Shown: in pieces, positions 1 to 13,985 of the stretch | Layout of the letters: each line of letters starts with the position of its first letter | Numbering within the stretch: the first letter of the stretch is position 1 | NCBI GenBank assembly: GCA_008973525.1 | Contig: WACJ01000529.1 | Coordinates: forward strand, 1,426,001-1,490,000 | Reading direction: 5' to 3' | DNA length: 64,000 nucleotides | From: Stenopsyche tienmushanensis | Taxonomy: Eukaryota; Arthropoda; Insecta; Trichoptera; Stenopsychidae | Program-made: the position numbers and the translations under genes | The notes under the pieces: generated by a model | Told to the model about the DNA's origin: nothing | The model's database searches: none | What the model saw: only the letters and a program-made list of their open reading frames with translations

Positions 1-2164
1 GATCGGTATGTTACACGAATAGGATGTGAAGATTTGCTCAAATAATTGAACATTTTGAAAAATATACCCATGTTGAAATTCCCTTATCATTAAATAAAAT
101 GGATCAGCGGCTTATTAGAGGAAGATAATGAGGATGTTATACATTATTGATTTGAACGAAAGTACCTTAAAAATAAGAAGGTTGTCAAGTATGAAATTTG
201 CAGAGAAGTTGGTTTGTTCATTTTCAGCCGACGTGAATTAAGAACCAATCAATGTTTATCATTTGACTCATTACAAACTTCATAATTAATTACCTGATAA
301 ATTGAGTTTTCAGCTTTCAAATCTTATCTTATCTTAAATCTTATCAACCTTCCTATTCACAATAGCTTCATTTAATTTTATAGAAAATATTGGTTACAAA
401 ATGCGGAAAAGAAATTTGAACTGCGATTTATTTTAAAACTTTATCAATCAAAATTCATAAGCCGTGTTTTAATATTGTATTCATTATATACCTATTCAAA
501 ATGTTAAATAATAAAAAACAATGAAGTTTTTTGTTTTTATTGCTTCCATAGCGTTCTTACAGAAACATAAGCGACAAATAGATTTCACGTGAACGACGCA
601 ATATGTTAGCATTAATAAGTATTTTTATGCTATTCAAGCTTGGATTTTTCCCATCATAAAAATATCTTCTATAAAAAAAAAACCATATTTGTCTTCGCAA
701 GAGATATTATTGAAATTAAAAACGATCAGAATAAATTTAACTTAACTATGAAAATAATAGAACTAATTTATTTTCATGAAGCGTGCTTCTATAATGCCAT
801 TTCTAGTTCTTGTCTGATTATTCTTGTTCATTTAGCATCCCCTGTTATTCCCTCTGGACATCTTGCAAGAATCACATTAGACGAGTTTGATGAAAATCGT
901 TTTCTGGAAATATAGAAATATTTTCGATCTGTTCATCTAGGATTATTAAATAAAATTTATTTAAATCTTTCTATAGCATTCATTCGAATTTAAATGTATA
1001 AACGAATCAGGGTTCAAATCGAAAGTTTCTACGGATTTTATTTAATGGTTCGGTTTTTTTATCTCTCTTTTTGCTTCAAATCTAATTAAATTGGTAAGGT
1101 TTTTCGTTAATGTTATAAATATCTCCGCCATCCGTCCAATACCTTCATATATCATCGATACCTTTAAGTATGGAGGGCTGTGATTTCGAGAAGGAAAAGA
1201 AAAGGAACCAAAAAAGGTCGATTTGCTTCATTTCATTCAATCCTTCGGTCTTCAAGAGTATCTCATCTTCAACCGGACGTGACTGGAAAGACTATTCTAA
1301 GATTTTCATATTAATTTAAATTGGTCTGTCTGGCTTGAAACTACGGACTACGTGCTTTGACCAAATTGAAAGAATATTTTTTTCGGCGAAGCAACCTCCC
1401 GTTGCGGAAAATAACATATAATTTACCGTTAAATATGGAATCGATACATTTTTTCCGCCATGCTCTGTATGAATTTTATGTACTCGAGCTTTGTATCAAG
1501 TGGATGGAAAATTGTTTTTGAAGCGAGTCAGCGCACAAAGTTCCTTCGTTCGTCCTTTTGGAATTCTTAACTAAATTCTTACATCTATCTATTGTTAGTC
1601 GAGAAATTTCCAAGTAAAAATATGAAATTTATTGATAATTTTAAGTGGGTAAAAATATGGTAATATTCCCTGAAAATTCTTTGCACGTCATGAACACTAA
1701 TTAAAACATGATGAGAATCTATGCTAATAAATTGAACACTTATTTATACTTTCATACAAACAATAACTTTGATACTTAAAATATTATGGCTTATACGATT
1801 AACATAATATTGGAGTAGAATATAACTATTGTAATGCTATATAAAATTTTCAAAATCAAGAATTTGCTCATGGATGTATTTTAATTGCGTTTTATTAAAA
1901 TTAATACCAAGAGCTCTAATTATGACTGTTTGCACCAAAATAAGTGTTTAATTTTATAAAAAATTAAATTCATTTAAGATCACCCTCAAAATAAATTTTG
2001 ATAACACCCTACATGATATAAACTAAAATACAAAATATTTTGCACATGAATCGACAAAAAATATTTAGAAGTTACTTCTGAGTTTTCAAAGTCAAATAAA
2101 ATGTGCAAACGAATGAGAAATATCAACTTCTAGATTATTTAAACGAAAAACTAGGAGCTATTTT
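1..2164. other. AT-rich non-coding stretch, nothing recognised
   Basis: No coding similarity, RNA gene or repeat seen elsewhere in the window could be recognised on either strand. The short open frames (for example 640-915) are rich in Lys, Ile, Asn and Phe, as expected from translated AT-rich DNA. A somewhat less AT-rich patch lies at about 1130-1560 without any readable exon. Confidence 0.6.
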
Positions 2165-2650
2165 GAACTTATTTTAGTTTTAAAAAGTTTTATAGATTAT
2201 ATCCTTTCCAACGATAAGCCTCATGTCATACAAATCATAGAATAAGTCGTTAAACTTGAAGAGATACCAGTTAAGAAAATACTTTATATGCTTATGATGT
2301 TTTTATTAATTTTATTTACAAAGTGTGATCAAATTGGCCACCTCTGCTTCGTATGCACGCACGACACCTTTTTATTATTTCAATTATAGTTGTCTGAAGT
2401 AGCATTTCATCTTTCATTTTTGCAAAGACGGTGATTATTTCTTAAATAAGGACTTTTTTTGTGGGCATCTCTGTTGTGTGAAATATTTTTTTTGTACGTC
2501 CCTAGACAAATAAATCCAATGGTGTCAGGTCTGGGGACCATGCGAGCCACGGAATAGGGACACAAACCCGGACCAGACACCACGGATACAAAGCCCATGT
2601 GTGAAACGTAGAAAAAGTCCCTTTTAACCCCCAAAAATGTTTGTTGATCC
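2165..2650 (-). mobile_element. IS630/mariner-like (DDE_3-type) transposase 3' remnant with its 3' flank
   Basis: On the minus strand, 2640 to about 2330 reads as the C-terminal end of an insect IS630-like DDE transposase. The family signature SPDLTPLDLFVWG-like is visible at about 2515-2560 (one stop interrupts it). It is followed by a PTKKSLFKK stretch and a tail resembling the usual VRACIEVNGGHFE end. Several stops and frame changes show it is dead. The minus strand after the stop (2165-2330) matches 20735-20960 on the plus strand closely, so the 3' untranslated region belongs to the element. The family identity rests on the conserved motif. The 5' end and TIRs are absent. Confidence 0.75.
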
Positions 2651-4984
2651 GTGTATAAATCACCCTGTATTTTAATTTATATACTATAGGGTGTTATTCA
2701 AATTTATTTTAAGTGTGCTCTGAAATTATTTTGATTTTTTTAGCAACTAACACTGTCTGAAAAATACAGGATGTATATGTCAGACAAACATATATTTCTT
2801 GATTATTATATATTTTTTCATAAGAATATTTTAATGTAATCACTTATAAACACCTTAACCCCTATTTTCTAAGTCTCAGTATTTACTCTTATAAAATCGG
2901 GAAATCATCGGGACTAATAAACATAAATTTCCATTAGATATTGATGTATCTAAAACTAATCGATGAACCCACAAGTAGCTTTGTTTGTTAACGGGTCGCA
3001 GAAGTTGAATCAGTCAGAAGAATACATATTCCCGCGGCCAAGGCTCTTGGTCGACTCGTTCTTATTCTTTTCTGCGCGTTCATATTCATTACTTGCGCAT
3101 GCTTTCATTTCGTTTAAATCTAAATAAATAATTAATTTTAAAAATTTATAATGTTTTATTAACAGCTAAATAATTACATCATGTTTTAGATTTTATATTT
3201 AATGTATTAAGTTAATAAGCTTAATGTGCTTAAAATTACTTTATATAAGTAATTCGCGGAATTTCAATGGCTCTTAACATCAAGGTTACTTATGAAATTA
3301 CTTAATATATTAAATACAAGTTATTATATAGCTTAAAAATAACTATCAGACTGTATTTCTGATATATAAAGTGAATTAAATTTGCCGTCCTTCGCATTTG
3401 AGATTATCAGCCATATCTGGTATGCACGCGCGACCAGCAATACCCTCAGAGCTTACTTACTCCACAACTCAATTTAAAGTTTTGAAATAGTTTTATCAAC
3501 TATTAGAAAAGGAGAACTTGCATCACATACGTGGTTACGATAAACAACCGACGTTGCTTGTTGCCGTTTGTCATGTCTGCAAAACTTGTCAAACTACCGT
3601 CGGATATTCTACTTTGCATTCTTGAGATAGGACCGTCATTCAATATATCATATTTTCATAGTCATTCATAACGCCTAAGAATGTTTGCATAAAATTCTGA
3701 ACAAACAGAAACTCAATTTTAATATTGGCTATTCGATAAAAGTATTTGGATCAATGTCAATCGACGTGACAATGATTGGTGGTGGATAGCACAAAAATAA
3801 ATCATACGTACGCGTATAGCTTATACTTGATTAAAATAAATAGCTTAAATTAATTACATAGTGAGATTTTAAAAATCATCATGTGATAGTCTAGTCTGAA
3901 TTGGCAAAGGATGATGTTAAAGAAAGTGATTTTACAAAAAACAATTTCATATTTTAATTTAATGATAATAAAGAAAGATTTGAAATTGAGTAACTGAGTG
4001 GAATTATATCATATAAACGAGTATCCTTCATGGGAACGATGTGAAATATTTAAAAAGGAAATGCAAATATTTTTGTACTCATTTACATATGTAACATAGA
4101 AGGAATGAAATTTGGCGAAATTATTTAAAAATATATTTTTCATATTTGATACGATTTTTGGCATACAAGCCATAATAGGCATTTTGTGTTCATATTTTTG
4201 AAATTAAAAAAAAGCAGCTGACGTATCCAATAATTTATGATTTTTAATCAATAATTTATAACTCTTATGCGTTCTTTCGAATGTACGAACCCCCAAGTGG
4301 GTCTGTTCGCTATCGGACCGCTGACGCCAAGCATGAGCCAAGTTGTGATTAAAAAGCGCTCGGTCCTGGGGTCATTATATGTTAAATTCGAAGAGGGATT
4401 CGTTACGAAACTGTAGGTAAGCCGGCGGAAAGAACACATCTTCCTGTAGTCAAGGCTATCAATTGGTTCTATATTTTTCTTTCTTGCATGTTTGCATTCT
4501 AAACTCGCGCACCCGTAGGAAAACAGGAAGAAGTTTGTCAATCTTGAGAATTTCACTGGTGACGCAAGAGTGTTATTTCTCCGCGTTACACTAACATTTT
4601 CATAACAAAATTCTGATATAAATCGAAAATCTGTTTTTTAGTCCTTATTAGTTTTGCAAATAATCGGAGGATAATTTGAAAGCATGGTTCATCTGGAAAT
4701 TGTTCTTGTATCATATTATTAAAGGTCAAAAGATATCTATAACTTACTTTTATACCACACAGATATAATAAGAAAAATAAATTGAAAACATAGTTATGGC
4801 CCACATTTAAAAAAAAAACATTTATACCCTTAAAAAATTACATCAAAGTAGTCAACTATGATTGTATAAAAGGGACTACCAAAAGCCAATTTGAAGAAAA
4901 TTTATAGTTTCAATTGCTCAATACACATAAAAATGTTTTAAAAATATGAACGTTATCATCATGGTTCATATTCCTGTTTATTTA
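2651..4984. other. AT-rich non-coding stretch, nothing recognised
   Basis: No gene or known repeat was recognised. A patch at about 4255-4560 is less AT-rich and is open in one frame on each strand (plus 4267-4416, 50 codons with stop; minus 4248-4556, 102 codons). Neither translation resembles a family I know, and open frames of this size are expected where GC rises. Confidence 0.5.
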
Positions 4985-5215
4985 CTCAAGTGGATTATCA
5001 TTGCTTCCTATCCTTGTTCATCATTCAAAAAGCATCATCTAAATATCTAAATTAAATATAATTTGAGGAAGCTTGATCTGGACTATATGATGGTAAGTTT
5101 AATAAATAAAACCCAAGCTATCGAATGACAGGCTGAACTTTGCCTGACATATGCAATGGTGCATTGTCATGCAGGAGTAACATGTCTTCTCTCTTTGATA
5201 GTCCCCTACAAAGAA
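4985..5215 (-). mobile_element. Mariner transposase fragment (degenerate)
   Basis: The minus strand from about 5205 reads KREDMLLLHDNAPLHMSGK, then a PSYSPDQASSNY-like segment and FRYLDDAF. These match the second catalytic Asp region (HDNARPH) and the YSPDLAPSDYHLF region of mariner transposases. Stops and frame changes interrupt it. Sequence upstream on the same strand (5220-5700) may contain further, more degraded transposase but could not be aligned by eye. No terminal repeats were found. Confidence 0.6.
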
Positions 5216-8200
5216 GTTGTGGTACAGACATTAATCTTTCCGCTACGGTAAAATTCAATGGTATGAATTGTTATAGCAAATATCCTTCATCATTCCAGAC
5301 ATTGTTTAAATACAATTTTTTTTTGGAACATATTTTTTTCTAGATTAGGGATTATTCTTGGTATTGTCTAATTTTAACGAAAAGCCTGTATCTTTTGTTA
5401 TTCAAGACATCTTCCTTCATTTATCTTCTAAAATAAAATATTTCATAAGCATCAATCGTTTTTACTAGGCGTTCACTATAAGCATCATCAACATGTGTAG
5501 TAGAAAATCGTAGCTATTTTTCTTGATACATGAAAAAAATCTGTTGGAGAGAAGATGCAGATTGATGACTACAAAAGAAGAAAGTCGAGTAAAAACTTTG
5601 ATCATTCTCGAGCTAAATTTGGTCCTACGTCATTGGAGTCAACAACTGTATACCTCCATCCAAATATTTTCTTCAAATCTTCGATCAGACGACTTGTTAT
5701 AAAGATAATTTTGAATATTAATCGATAATTAGTTTTATGAATATTTTACTTCAATGGACATAATTTTGAGAGTGAGTGCTGCTTCTTTGCAAATACGCAT
5801 GTGTATTCCTGTTTTGTCTTTCTCAAAATAGATTTTAGGGGAAAAATAGATTAAGCATGTTTATATTAAAAATTAAATATCGTCCGTATTTAATTACTGG
5901 TATTTTTAATACAAATTACAGGTTTTGTTTGATTTTATTACTAACAATGTTCTGAGTATACATTCAAGATTCGCTTTTCCGCTATGCCGGAATAATATGA
6001 AATTTATCCTTTAGCGAGGAAAAAGTCTAAAGTAAATAAGCTACGTGTAGAACAAAAACGGCATCCGTGCCAAAACGCATTTATGTCCATCGTGGGAGTT
6101 GAGAGCGAAATTTCCCGGCAGCAATTTTTACCTGGCACTAATTTTGATACAATTTTCTTGCAACGGTTTTATTGAAGCAAAAGGTTCTCTTTTACACCCC
6201 GAAAAGTATTTTATTTCGCCCCGGCTCTCCAAAGCCAACACTTTTTGTCGGACTCGCCACTTTTACTAGTGAGAAGGGATGTGTAAAAAATCCAAGTTTT
6301 TTTCCCCCCCTCGTACCAGTCAATTTATTTATACCCGGATGCTAGGTTGTGTCCAACTTTTCCGTATACATATACATTTTTTGTGCTTCAAAGCTTCGCT
6401 TGGTGGGAAATAGCATATGCGTGTGGAAATGAAGCTTTTGAGATGCGAAGCGAGAAGATTGGGGGGAAAAAATGAATGGTCATTCCCTGCGGCGGTGCTC
6501 AAATCATTCCTTTTTTGAATATGTATAATATATATATTTTATAAAGATGTTTTCTTCATAAAAATAATTGAATACACGTGGCAAAGTCAAAAATAAATCA
6601 TAATGATAAAACGTACAATACAAATATCTATAGGCTTATATCTTCACGAATTTAATTTCCCATAACATATTTTTCTAAACACCTCCTGCTAACGTAGAGG
6701 AGGACAAATTGCGGTTTTCTATGCCCTTAACTACGAATTCAATTTTTATGCATAATTTTTTTTAATTACTTGAATATTCCTATAGAAACATAAGTCACAT
6801 AAGGTGCAGTTTTATCTCAATCTTATTTTCTTTACTTCGCATAAGTATCTTTTACATCTGGTATAAATATATGTTTTATAAATTATTGTAGAGAAGATCC
6901 TCTACATCAATTATCTTTATTACAAATAAGTTAATAAATTTGTCAAACATAAAAGGTTCATCAAAAAATCATTGTTTCTGCTAACATCAATATTTTTTTT
7001 ACATAACCCAGTTATCTGACCTAAGTGATATTCATCACCAGAAGCAAAGAATTTTCAATAATTTTTCATTGATAATTTAATTACAGTTTTCTTTAAATAT
7101 GGTCCTATACAACTTTCAAAAATGCATCTGTACTTAGTATTGAGTATTCCATTATTCAAATAGAGGTTTCTTTAATATCTTGACCTATTGCATCATGATA
7201 TTTTATGATTAATTTGATAATATTGCTATTAAAAAATAAATGTAGAGCCCTCAAGCTTGGAGCTTGAAGAAAATTGAAATTCTCAATTTCAATTGCCAAA
7301 TGGACTGACTTAAAATGATTTTGTTATGTATTTATAAGATAGTAAAAAATGTTTCAATTTAATATTTATTGCATTGAAATACACATATATTCGTAATAAA
7401 AATATATTGAATGAAAAAAATCGATTCACAAAATAAGATTAACAAGTTTTTAGCAATATATTGTAAATTTAGTGCTTAAATATTATTTTGGATTTATTAT
7501 ACAATCATGTGAAATTAGTGAAATCTTAGTTAAAATTAAAGGATTTACATAAGGATTACAGCGATTTCGATGAGACCTTTAGCGCCCTTACAGCTTATAG
7601 CTTCTCAGGGTGTTACAAGTTTGATTGTCAACATCAAGAAGCAAATATATATGCATTTTACGATTATGTTAATATTAAAAATAAGTGTAGCTGATATAAT
7701 CAAACAATCACAAGTACTATTTTACCATGTGAAAATACTTCTCAAGCGAAATGTTAAGAATACATTAACCTATTTGAAAAAAAGGGATAATCAAATCACT
7801 CTTAGCTCAATTATCAGAACAGTAGTAAACATAATTAGGTTAATTCATGTGAATAAATTTTCTCGGATTAGTACTTGATAAGCTCGCATTTATCAAGGAT
7901 AATTAGGGTGTTACATGAGTTCGCATCGCCTTATTTAACAGTCTTATTTTTCCATTATTTTCTGTTTCTGTATTACCGAAAAAAAATTTTATAACATATT
8001 ATCGTGTTTTAAGTTCAAAACGATTATGTAAATAAAACCAAAAAAAACATGCGTAATAGAGTAAGAGTTGTCAGGAAGATGTTTAAGGTTAATTATTTGA
8101 TTATTTATTACGAGTTATTGAAAACATGAAAACTATCAATAAGATGGACTTATTTATATATTATCTGATTCCTAGTGAAATTTCTATTGGCAACATTCAA

Positions 8201-9415
8201 CAATCGATAATTATCAATAAATTTAAGCTTTAGATATCCTTTAAAATCGTTAAATATGACGGTTTTTCAATGTATTTTCTTGAAAAAGTATGTAAATTTT
8301 CTTTTTAAAAAAAGCTGCTTACTTATAGTTATTTAGAAAATGATATTTGTGTAGAGAGAGTAATATTAAAAATGGAAAACCTATCGAAACGAGTACTAAT
8401 ATAATATTCAAACACCCGGTTGTTGAAGCCCCAAAGGAAAATTTAAAATTCAGAAAAAGACGTTGAGCCAAATTTTTGTATGTAAACTACGTAAAAATCA
8501 GCGGTTTGCATAGTATATTTATATACAATTTGAAAAAAGTAGTGAAGTAGGTAAATATTTTATACAAAATTAATTGCCTTAACTGATTCATGGGCGAACA
8601 TCATGTAACATGAGTTTGTAAAATACATTTCGTCGTACAAATTTACATAGGCCGAAGCGCGATAAAAAAATGGACCTGTCCGAGCTTTCAAATATTTATC
8701 TGACAAAGTTTATACAGCATCCCCTATTTTTATTCAGTTTCGAAAGATAAAATCACCACTTCTCAAACACAAGGCAGATAAGCTTTTCATTAAATACAAT
8801 TTACACAGTTCGAATGGGGATTTCGAATCTTTGGTATTGGCTCGGTGTGGATTTGGGCCTGCTTTTCGAGTTTTGAATACGTCAAAGTAAAGATCGAAAA
8901 GAAACATTAAAATGGAAATGGACATTGAAAATTTGAATAAAGCCGAAAACATCCAACTCTCCGAGTTTGTGTAATGACGGCGTTCATCAAAAAAGCTTTT
9001 GATCCTTCAGCGTAAGGCTTTATTTTTTCATTACGTTACCGCTACACATTTATTACGAGCGACGTACTATAAAATCCCGTTAATCCCAAATAGGTCCTTT
9101 GGTGAATAGCCACCAAAAGAAGCGAAAGTAAAGTAGGCAAAGCAATTTCGCAATACTTTGTGTGAATTTTAGAAATATAGACTATTGGGCGTGAATGAAT
9201 ATAATTAAGATTAAATGCTACATGTAGCAAAATGAAAAATAACACAATTCTTTAGAAAGCATATCAATTATCTTACGTAATGAGATCTTAAGCGAGCTAA
9301 CATTTAATATAAAAAATCATCTTTCGCTCTAAAAGGGCTGTCAATTTGGCTAACCCAAGTATTTGAATTGATCAAATTAAGCTGTTTTACATACAGAAGA
9401 GAAATAACACAAAGC
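5216..9415. other. Non-coding stretch with a GC-richer patch at 6050-6500
   Basis: Nothing recognisable as coding on either strand. At about 6050-6500 the base composition rises well above the surroundings and short C and G runs appear. 8580-9240 is also slightly richer in GC. These could be regulatory or intronic islands or very old repeats, and the sequence alone does not decide. The rest is AT-rich. Confidence 0.45.
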
Positions 9416-9419
9416 GTCA

Positions 9420-10365
9420 CTTATCTATATTACACCTAATTTCATCAAACCAAATTCCATTTCCTTATAAGAAAATTTGTGGTGTTTACGGCAAAATTCA
9501 ACAAGTGTCAACGATGGTTTCAATGATTCTCAAGTGACAATTTTAGCCTAGTTGATGACCACCGAAATGAAAGACCTACTGAATTCGATTTCGAGCTGCT
9601 GATATCGCTAGTAGATTCAGATCCAAAATTAAATGTGACAGAAATAACATCAAAAATTGGGGCTACTTGGTCAACAAAAGTTACAGAGAGGGCGTTTGGA
9701 TTCCTCACCGACTGTCCGACACAAACAGGGATCAACGATGAAATTGCTGCACATCGCTTATAACTAGACACCTTAACGAGCAATTTCTATACCGAACTTG
9801 TGATAAAAAATGGATATTATACGACAATATTAAAAGAACTAAGCAGTGGCTTTCAACTAATCAACCGGCTGTACCAACTCCTAAACCTTATTTGATTATA
9901 AAAAAGGTCTTTTTGAGCATATGGTGGGATTGTGGTGGGATAATACACTTTGAGTTTCTAAAACTAAGAGAAACTATCAATGCACAAATTTATTGCTCAC
10001 AATTAGACAGAGTAAATGCAAAGTTATTAAAAAAAAACATACAAATTTCGTCAACCGAAAAGGCGTGATATTGCATCATGATAATGCCAGACCCCATGCA
10101 GCTAATTCAGGAAAAAATTAGGGAACTCAATCGGGAACTGCTACCTCATCCGCCATATTCGCCAGATATTGCGCCCTGATTATTATTTATTCAGAGTTCT
10201 AGGCACTTCATTGAAAATAAGACATTTTGAAATGTAAATGAAGTTGAAATTCACCTAAATAACTATTTTTCGTCAAAGTCAGTCTCTTTTTATAAAAGAG
10301 AGATTGAAACTTTATCTGAAAGATGGCAAAGAGTTGTAAATAATAATGGAAATTATATAATTAAA
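9420..10365 (+). mobile_element. Mariner transposase, near full span but heavily decayed
   Basis: The plus strand carries mariner landmarks in order. ICGVYGK (about 9475) is followed by a QRWFQ-like helix-turn-helix region and NFSLVDDHRNERPTEFDFELL (about 9535-9605). HDNARPHAA, holding the second catalytic Asp, lies at about 10080. A PHPPYSPD-like region and DYYLFRVLGTS (about 10130-10205) follow, and the C-terminal WQRVVNNNGNYII (about 10323-10360) ends it. Many stops and frameshifts are present, and the segment around the first catalytic Asp is poorly preserved. Clear terminal inverted repeats were not found, so the boundaries are approximate. It is an inactive fossil. Confidence 0.85.
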
Positions 10366-13300
10366 ATAAAATCGTAGCATTTTTTTTTTCGATTTAATTC
10401 GAAATAATTGATTACTTATGGGTCTTCCTAATATAAGCTCACTGAAATTATAGTGTTTATAATTACATGATCCAAAGAAGAGGCACTCGAAGAGGCGAAG
10501 GGGATCCAAAGAAAGGATGGTTACCTGCTGGGTAAAAGAGTGATTCGTGAAATACACTTGCGGTGCATTAAAATAGCTATTACTCGTCGGGACAATTTAA
10601 TAAAAATGTCATAATAAGTACGCTTATTAGATAATATTTCTTTCATATATAAAACCGATTGTTTTTTGTTCTAATACATAGTTGTCTTATTGATTCCCCC
10701 TCTGTGTTATTTCGATGTGGACCATTCTGCATTTTAGTTCACTTGACATTTTTGACATTTAAGAAAAATATGATCATATGAATATAAGAAGGTTGCCAAG
10801 GTAGTCGAAGTATCGATCACATCGCGCATATGGGTTTAACTGCGTTTATGTTTTCTTCGTTTTGTCGATCTATGTATATACCGAAATCGTATTAGAATCA
10901 ATGAAAAAATTATATTAATATTGAGTATAATGCAAATTTTTAGTATTTTTTCGCCAAGGAAAGACAAACAAAGACAATTTTGGCCTTTCTTTACGATTAA
11001 ATGTAATATTTAGAATCGTATGAATGTCTCAGAGTTATATTTTATTCCTTACATCATACAAGACGCACGAAATATATCGCAGAGGATTTTAACGATGATA
11101 TATGTACATATTTTTTTCAGCGAGAAGAAAACACCATTATTGTCCGAATGAAGAGGGAAAATGGAAATAATGAGGTAACACACGGCCAATGGATACTCCA
11201 TGTCATCCATGAAAGTAATACAAATGGTGTCTCTTACGAAATTGCCACAAACGACCGTCAGATTGGCGGATATTTCCACCCGCTTATACCCTCCAACCCC
11301 CTCGCAAATGGGCCATATTGACCACTTTGGACAAATCCCATGATTCATGGGGACGCTCACCGGAACTAACACTACCAGAAAAAAATACACAACCATAACA
11401 ATAAACCAAAACAGATTATGATCTTACACTTGACTTTAATATTTGTCGGTTTATGACGGTTATTACGGTAGATGATATGCGCACTGTTTTTATTGTCGCC
11501 ATAAAGCCTTAAATAGCGATGCTAACTTTATTTGTCGTGTATTTTATTGTCAGACATGTTATAATGGCAAATTAAGACTATTACCTTCCTACATTGTTTG
11601 CAGTTTGAGTAATAATTCTACATATTATAGGGAATTTACCGCTGGTTTTAATGGTTTTAAATACACGCTCTCTTCGGATGCTGTGCCCTAAAATTTTCGA
11701 TAAAGAAAGCTGATGAAATTTTGTTAGCTGACAAGCAAAAAATGTATAGGTTTTCTAGCGGAATAAAATTCGACGAAAATTGACCTCGACATTTTTACTT
11801 TTCCTCTGTGAGTACGACGTACCCATTTTTTTGTATTATCATCAACTCGATATTTTTGGAGGTATGAGAAATGAAGGTTTTGTGAAATTTACGAAAATTA
11901 AATCAGAAAGGCTCTTGTAAAACGCGTTAAATATAACGCATAGAAAGAACGCTTTAAGTGTCTTTTGGGGTGTAAAATTAATGTAACAAATATTATTTAT
12001 AAACGTATATTTGCAACCCTTAAATCAGATGTAAAATATATTTATCAATTAGTAATCGATCCATGACGCATATTGTTTTATGCTAAAAAAAATATTTCAA
12101 TAAATTTAGTTTCGATAAAAGATAGTTTAATTGTCGTTCTATGAGAACTTGAATGTGTTTGTGTTAAAAATCACTTATTGCTATTTTCGATTGCATTCAT
12201 CATTATCTTACAACCATCATCAATTATTTCCATAATTAAGTCTTTATATTATTGGATGAAGTGCAATAAAAACTTTTAACAATATTCATACATCAATAGA
12301 TAAAAATATTCATAGTTTTCAATATTTTTAGTATGTAAGAATAAAAGATGAATGGGTGTATAAAGAATCTATCGATTTATGGCATTTATATTCAGGCACT
12401 TGAGATGCTGATAATAAAAATTTATTGATATGTTCAGGCATAGTGCACGCGTATTAATAAATTTATCGCGCATTAAAAGGGTTTAAGAAAGGCGCCAAGA
12501 TCCGATAATTAAGATGAAACCGTAGGAAGAAAATAAGGACGTGGATAATTAAATTAAAACAATATCACAAAAAAGGATATTTCAGCCCAATAGTTGATTC
12601 ACATACCAAAATATGCTTGTTGCTTCTCAAACATTTTTTTAAAGATATTTTCTATTAGGCTACCATGTTCTTGGCTTTGGCAAACTTTCTGATTGCGGTG
12701 ATTTCATATTTTCGAGCATATTTATTTGATGAAAGCCTTAAAAATCTTTGCAGTAACAGTTATACGGCTTACTAAGCCTTCCTTTCTAGCGAGGAACCGA
12801 AGCAATATACGGGACTAAATCCCTTAAACTCATTACAAAGTTTTAAAAAAGACCTATCTTTCAGAATGTACTAGGAGGTATTCCTTGCACACAAAAACTC
12901 GGTTTGTTTAAAAGGATACATTTTTCACTGGCCATGCTCTGTAACCGTTTTGGCGCCCGTAATGAGACGAAATAAATTATACTTTTTTTCCTAGTTTTTC
13001 ACCATTCCGGACTACTAAGTACTAATTTCCATAGCTGGAGATGGAAATAGTGCTGCGCTGCCAGTGAAATATAAATAGCTTTCGCCTTTCACGCAAAATA
13101 AGCAACGAGTTTTTCATACAAACTCGGGTGCAAATTATTTTCCTTTCTATATTTCCTCAGTCCCATTTATATTTTTTTCATAAATAAAAACCTTTTAATA
13201 GAGCGTTGGATATAATTGAATTATTTCGGAATAAGGACTACAAATCTGAATCTCGAGAAAAGCCTTCGGTAAACATCATTAGGAAATGACAAATTATATT

Positions 13301-13734
13301 ATATTAAAATCGGAAAAAGTATTTCTTTTAGTTCCAATCATTTATAAATAAATTATGTCACTCATTTTTATTGTATAAATTAATATAAATAAAAATACAT
13401 GCTATTTTTTGCACCCTTGTAAAACAGCATTGTAATTCAACTAATACTTTTGAATCGGTCTAATTCATAAAAAAGCAAACAGCCTATGAAAACCGAAATA
13501 ATGTTGAACCATAATATTTATATCATTGAACTTACAAAATATTTTCTTTTAATTTAGCTACATTTTGAATATGTAACACACCATTTTTTGATGAGAGTAG
13601 AATAGTATAATATATAGCATTTATTTACTATTTTTTGTACGTCAAAATTCAAACTTACGTTTTCACGTGAGTGGACCGGAATGAGGTTTCTAGGGATAGA
13701 TGGTATTGATCTGTTTCATGCATGTAGTTAAATT
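10366..13734. other. Non-coding stretch; possible exon-like frame at 11121-11320
   Basis: No recognised gene. At 11100-11120 a polypyrimidine tract ending in AG is followed by 66 open codons on the plus strand (to about 11318), with a possible GT donor at 11175. The translation resembles no family I know and the region is less AT-rich than its surroundings, so the open frame may be chance. A purine-rich patch lies at about 10465-10530. Confidence 0.35.
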
Positions 13735-13985
13735 AAGACAAGGTTGTGTTGCGTTTAACCCCTTGCCATCTCCAGGGGTCCGCAACCTTAGTCGTGGCTG
13801 CCTCACGCAGCCCACCACAAGATGCGTATCGAGTGGCGGGGTAATTCGAAGACCTACTTAGCCTGAAGGACCTCGACGAGAAGAAAGAGGCTGTCCGCCC
13901 CTCAGCAGCAATGGGGCTCCGCAATCCCGAGACGGACTCGCAGCATACGCGACGGAAATCCGTATTTCACCGCTCATTCGACGGC
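13735..13985. repeat. GC-rich insertion, possible hAT-type terminus or LINE fragment
   Basis: About 250 bp are far richer in GC than either flank, which suggests foreign or repeat origin. At 13776 the sequence CAGGGGTCCGCAACCTT resembles the end of a hAT transposon (consensus CAGGGGT..GCAACC), but no matching opposite end or 8-bp target duplication was found. The minus strand is open for 63 codons without a recognisable domain. A retrotransposon fragment is an equally possible explanation. Confidence 0.35.
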
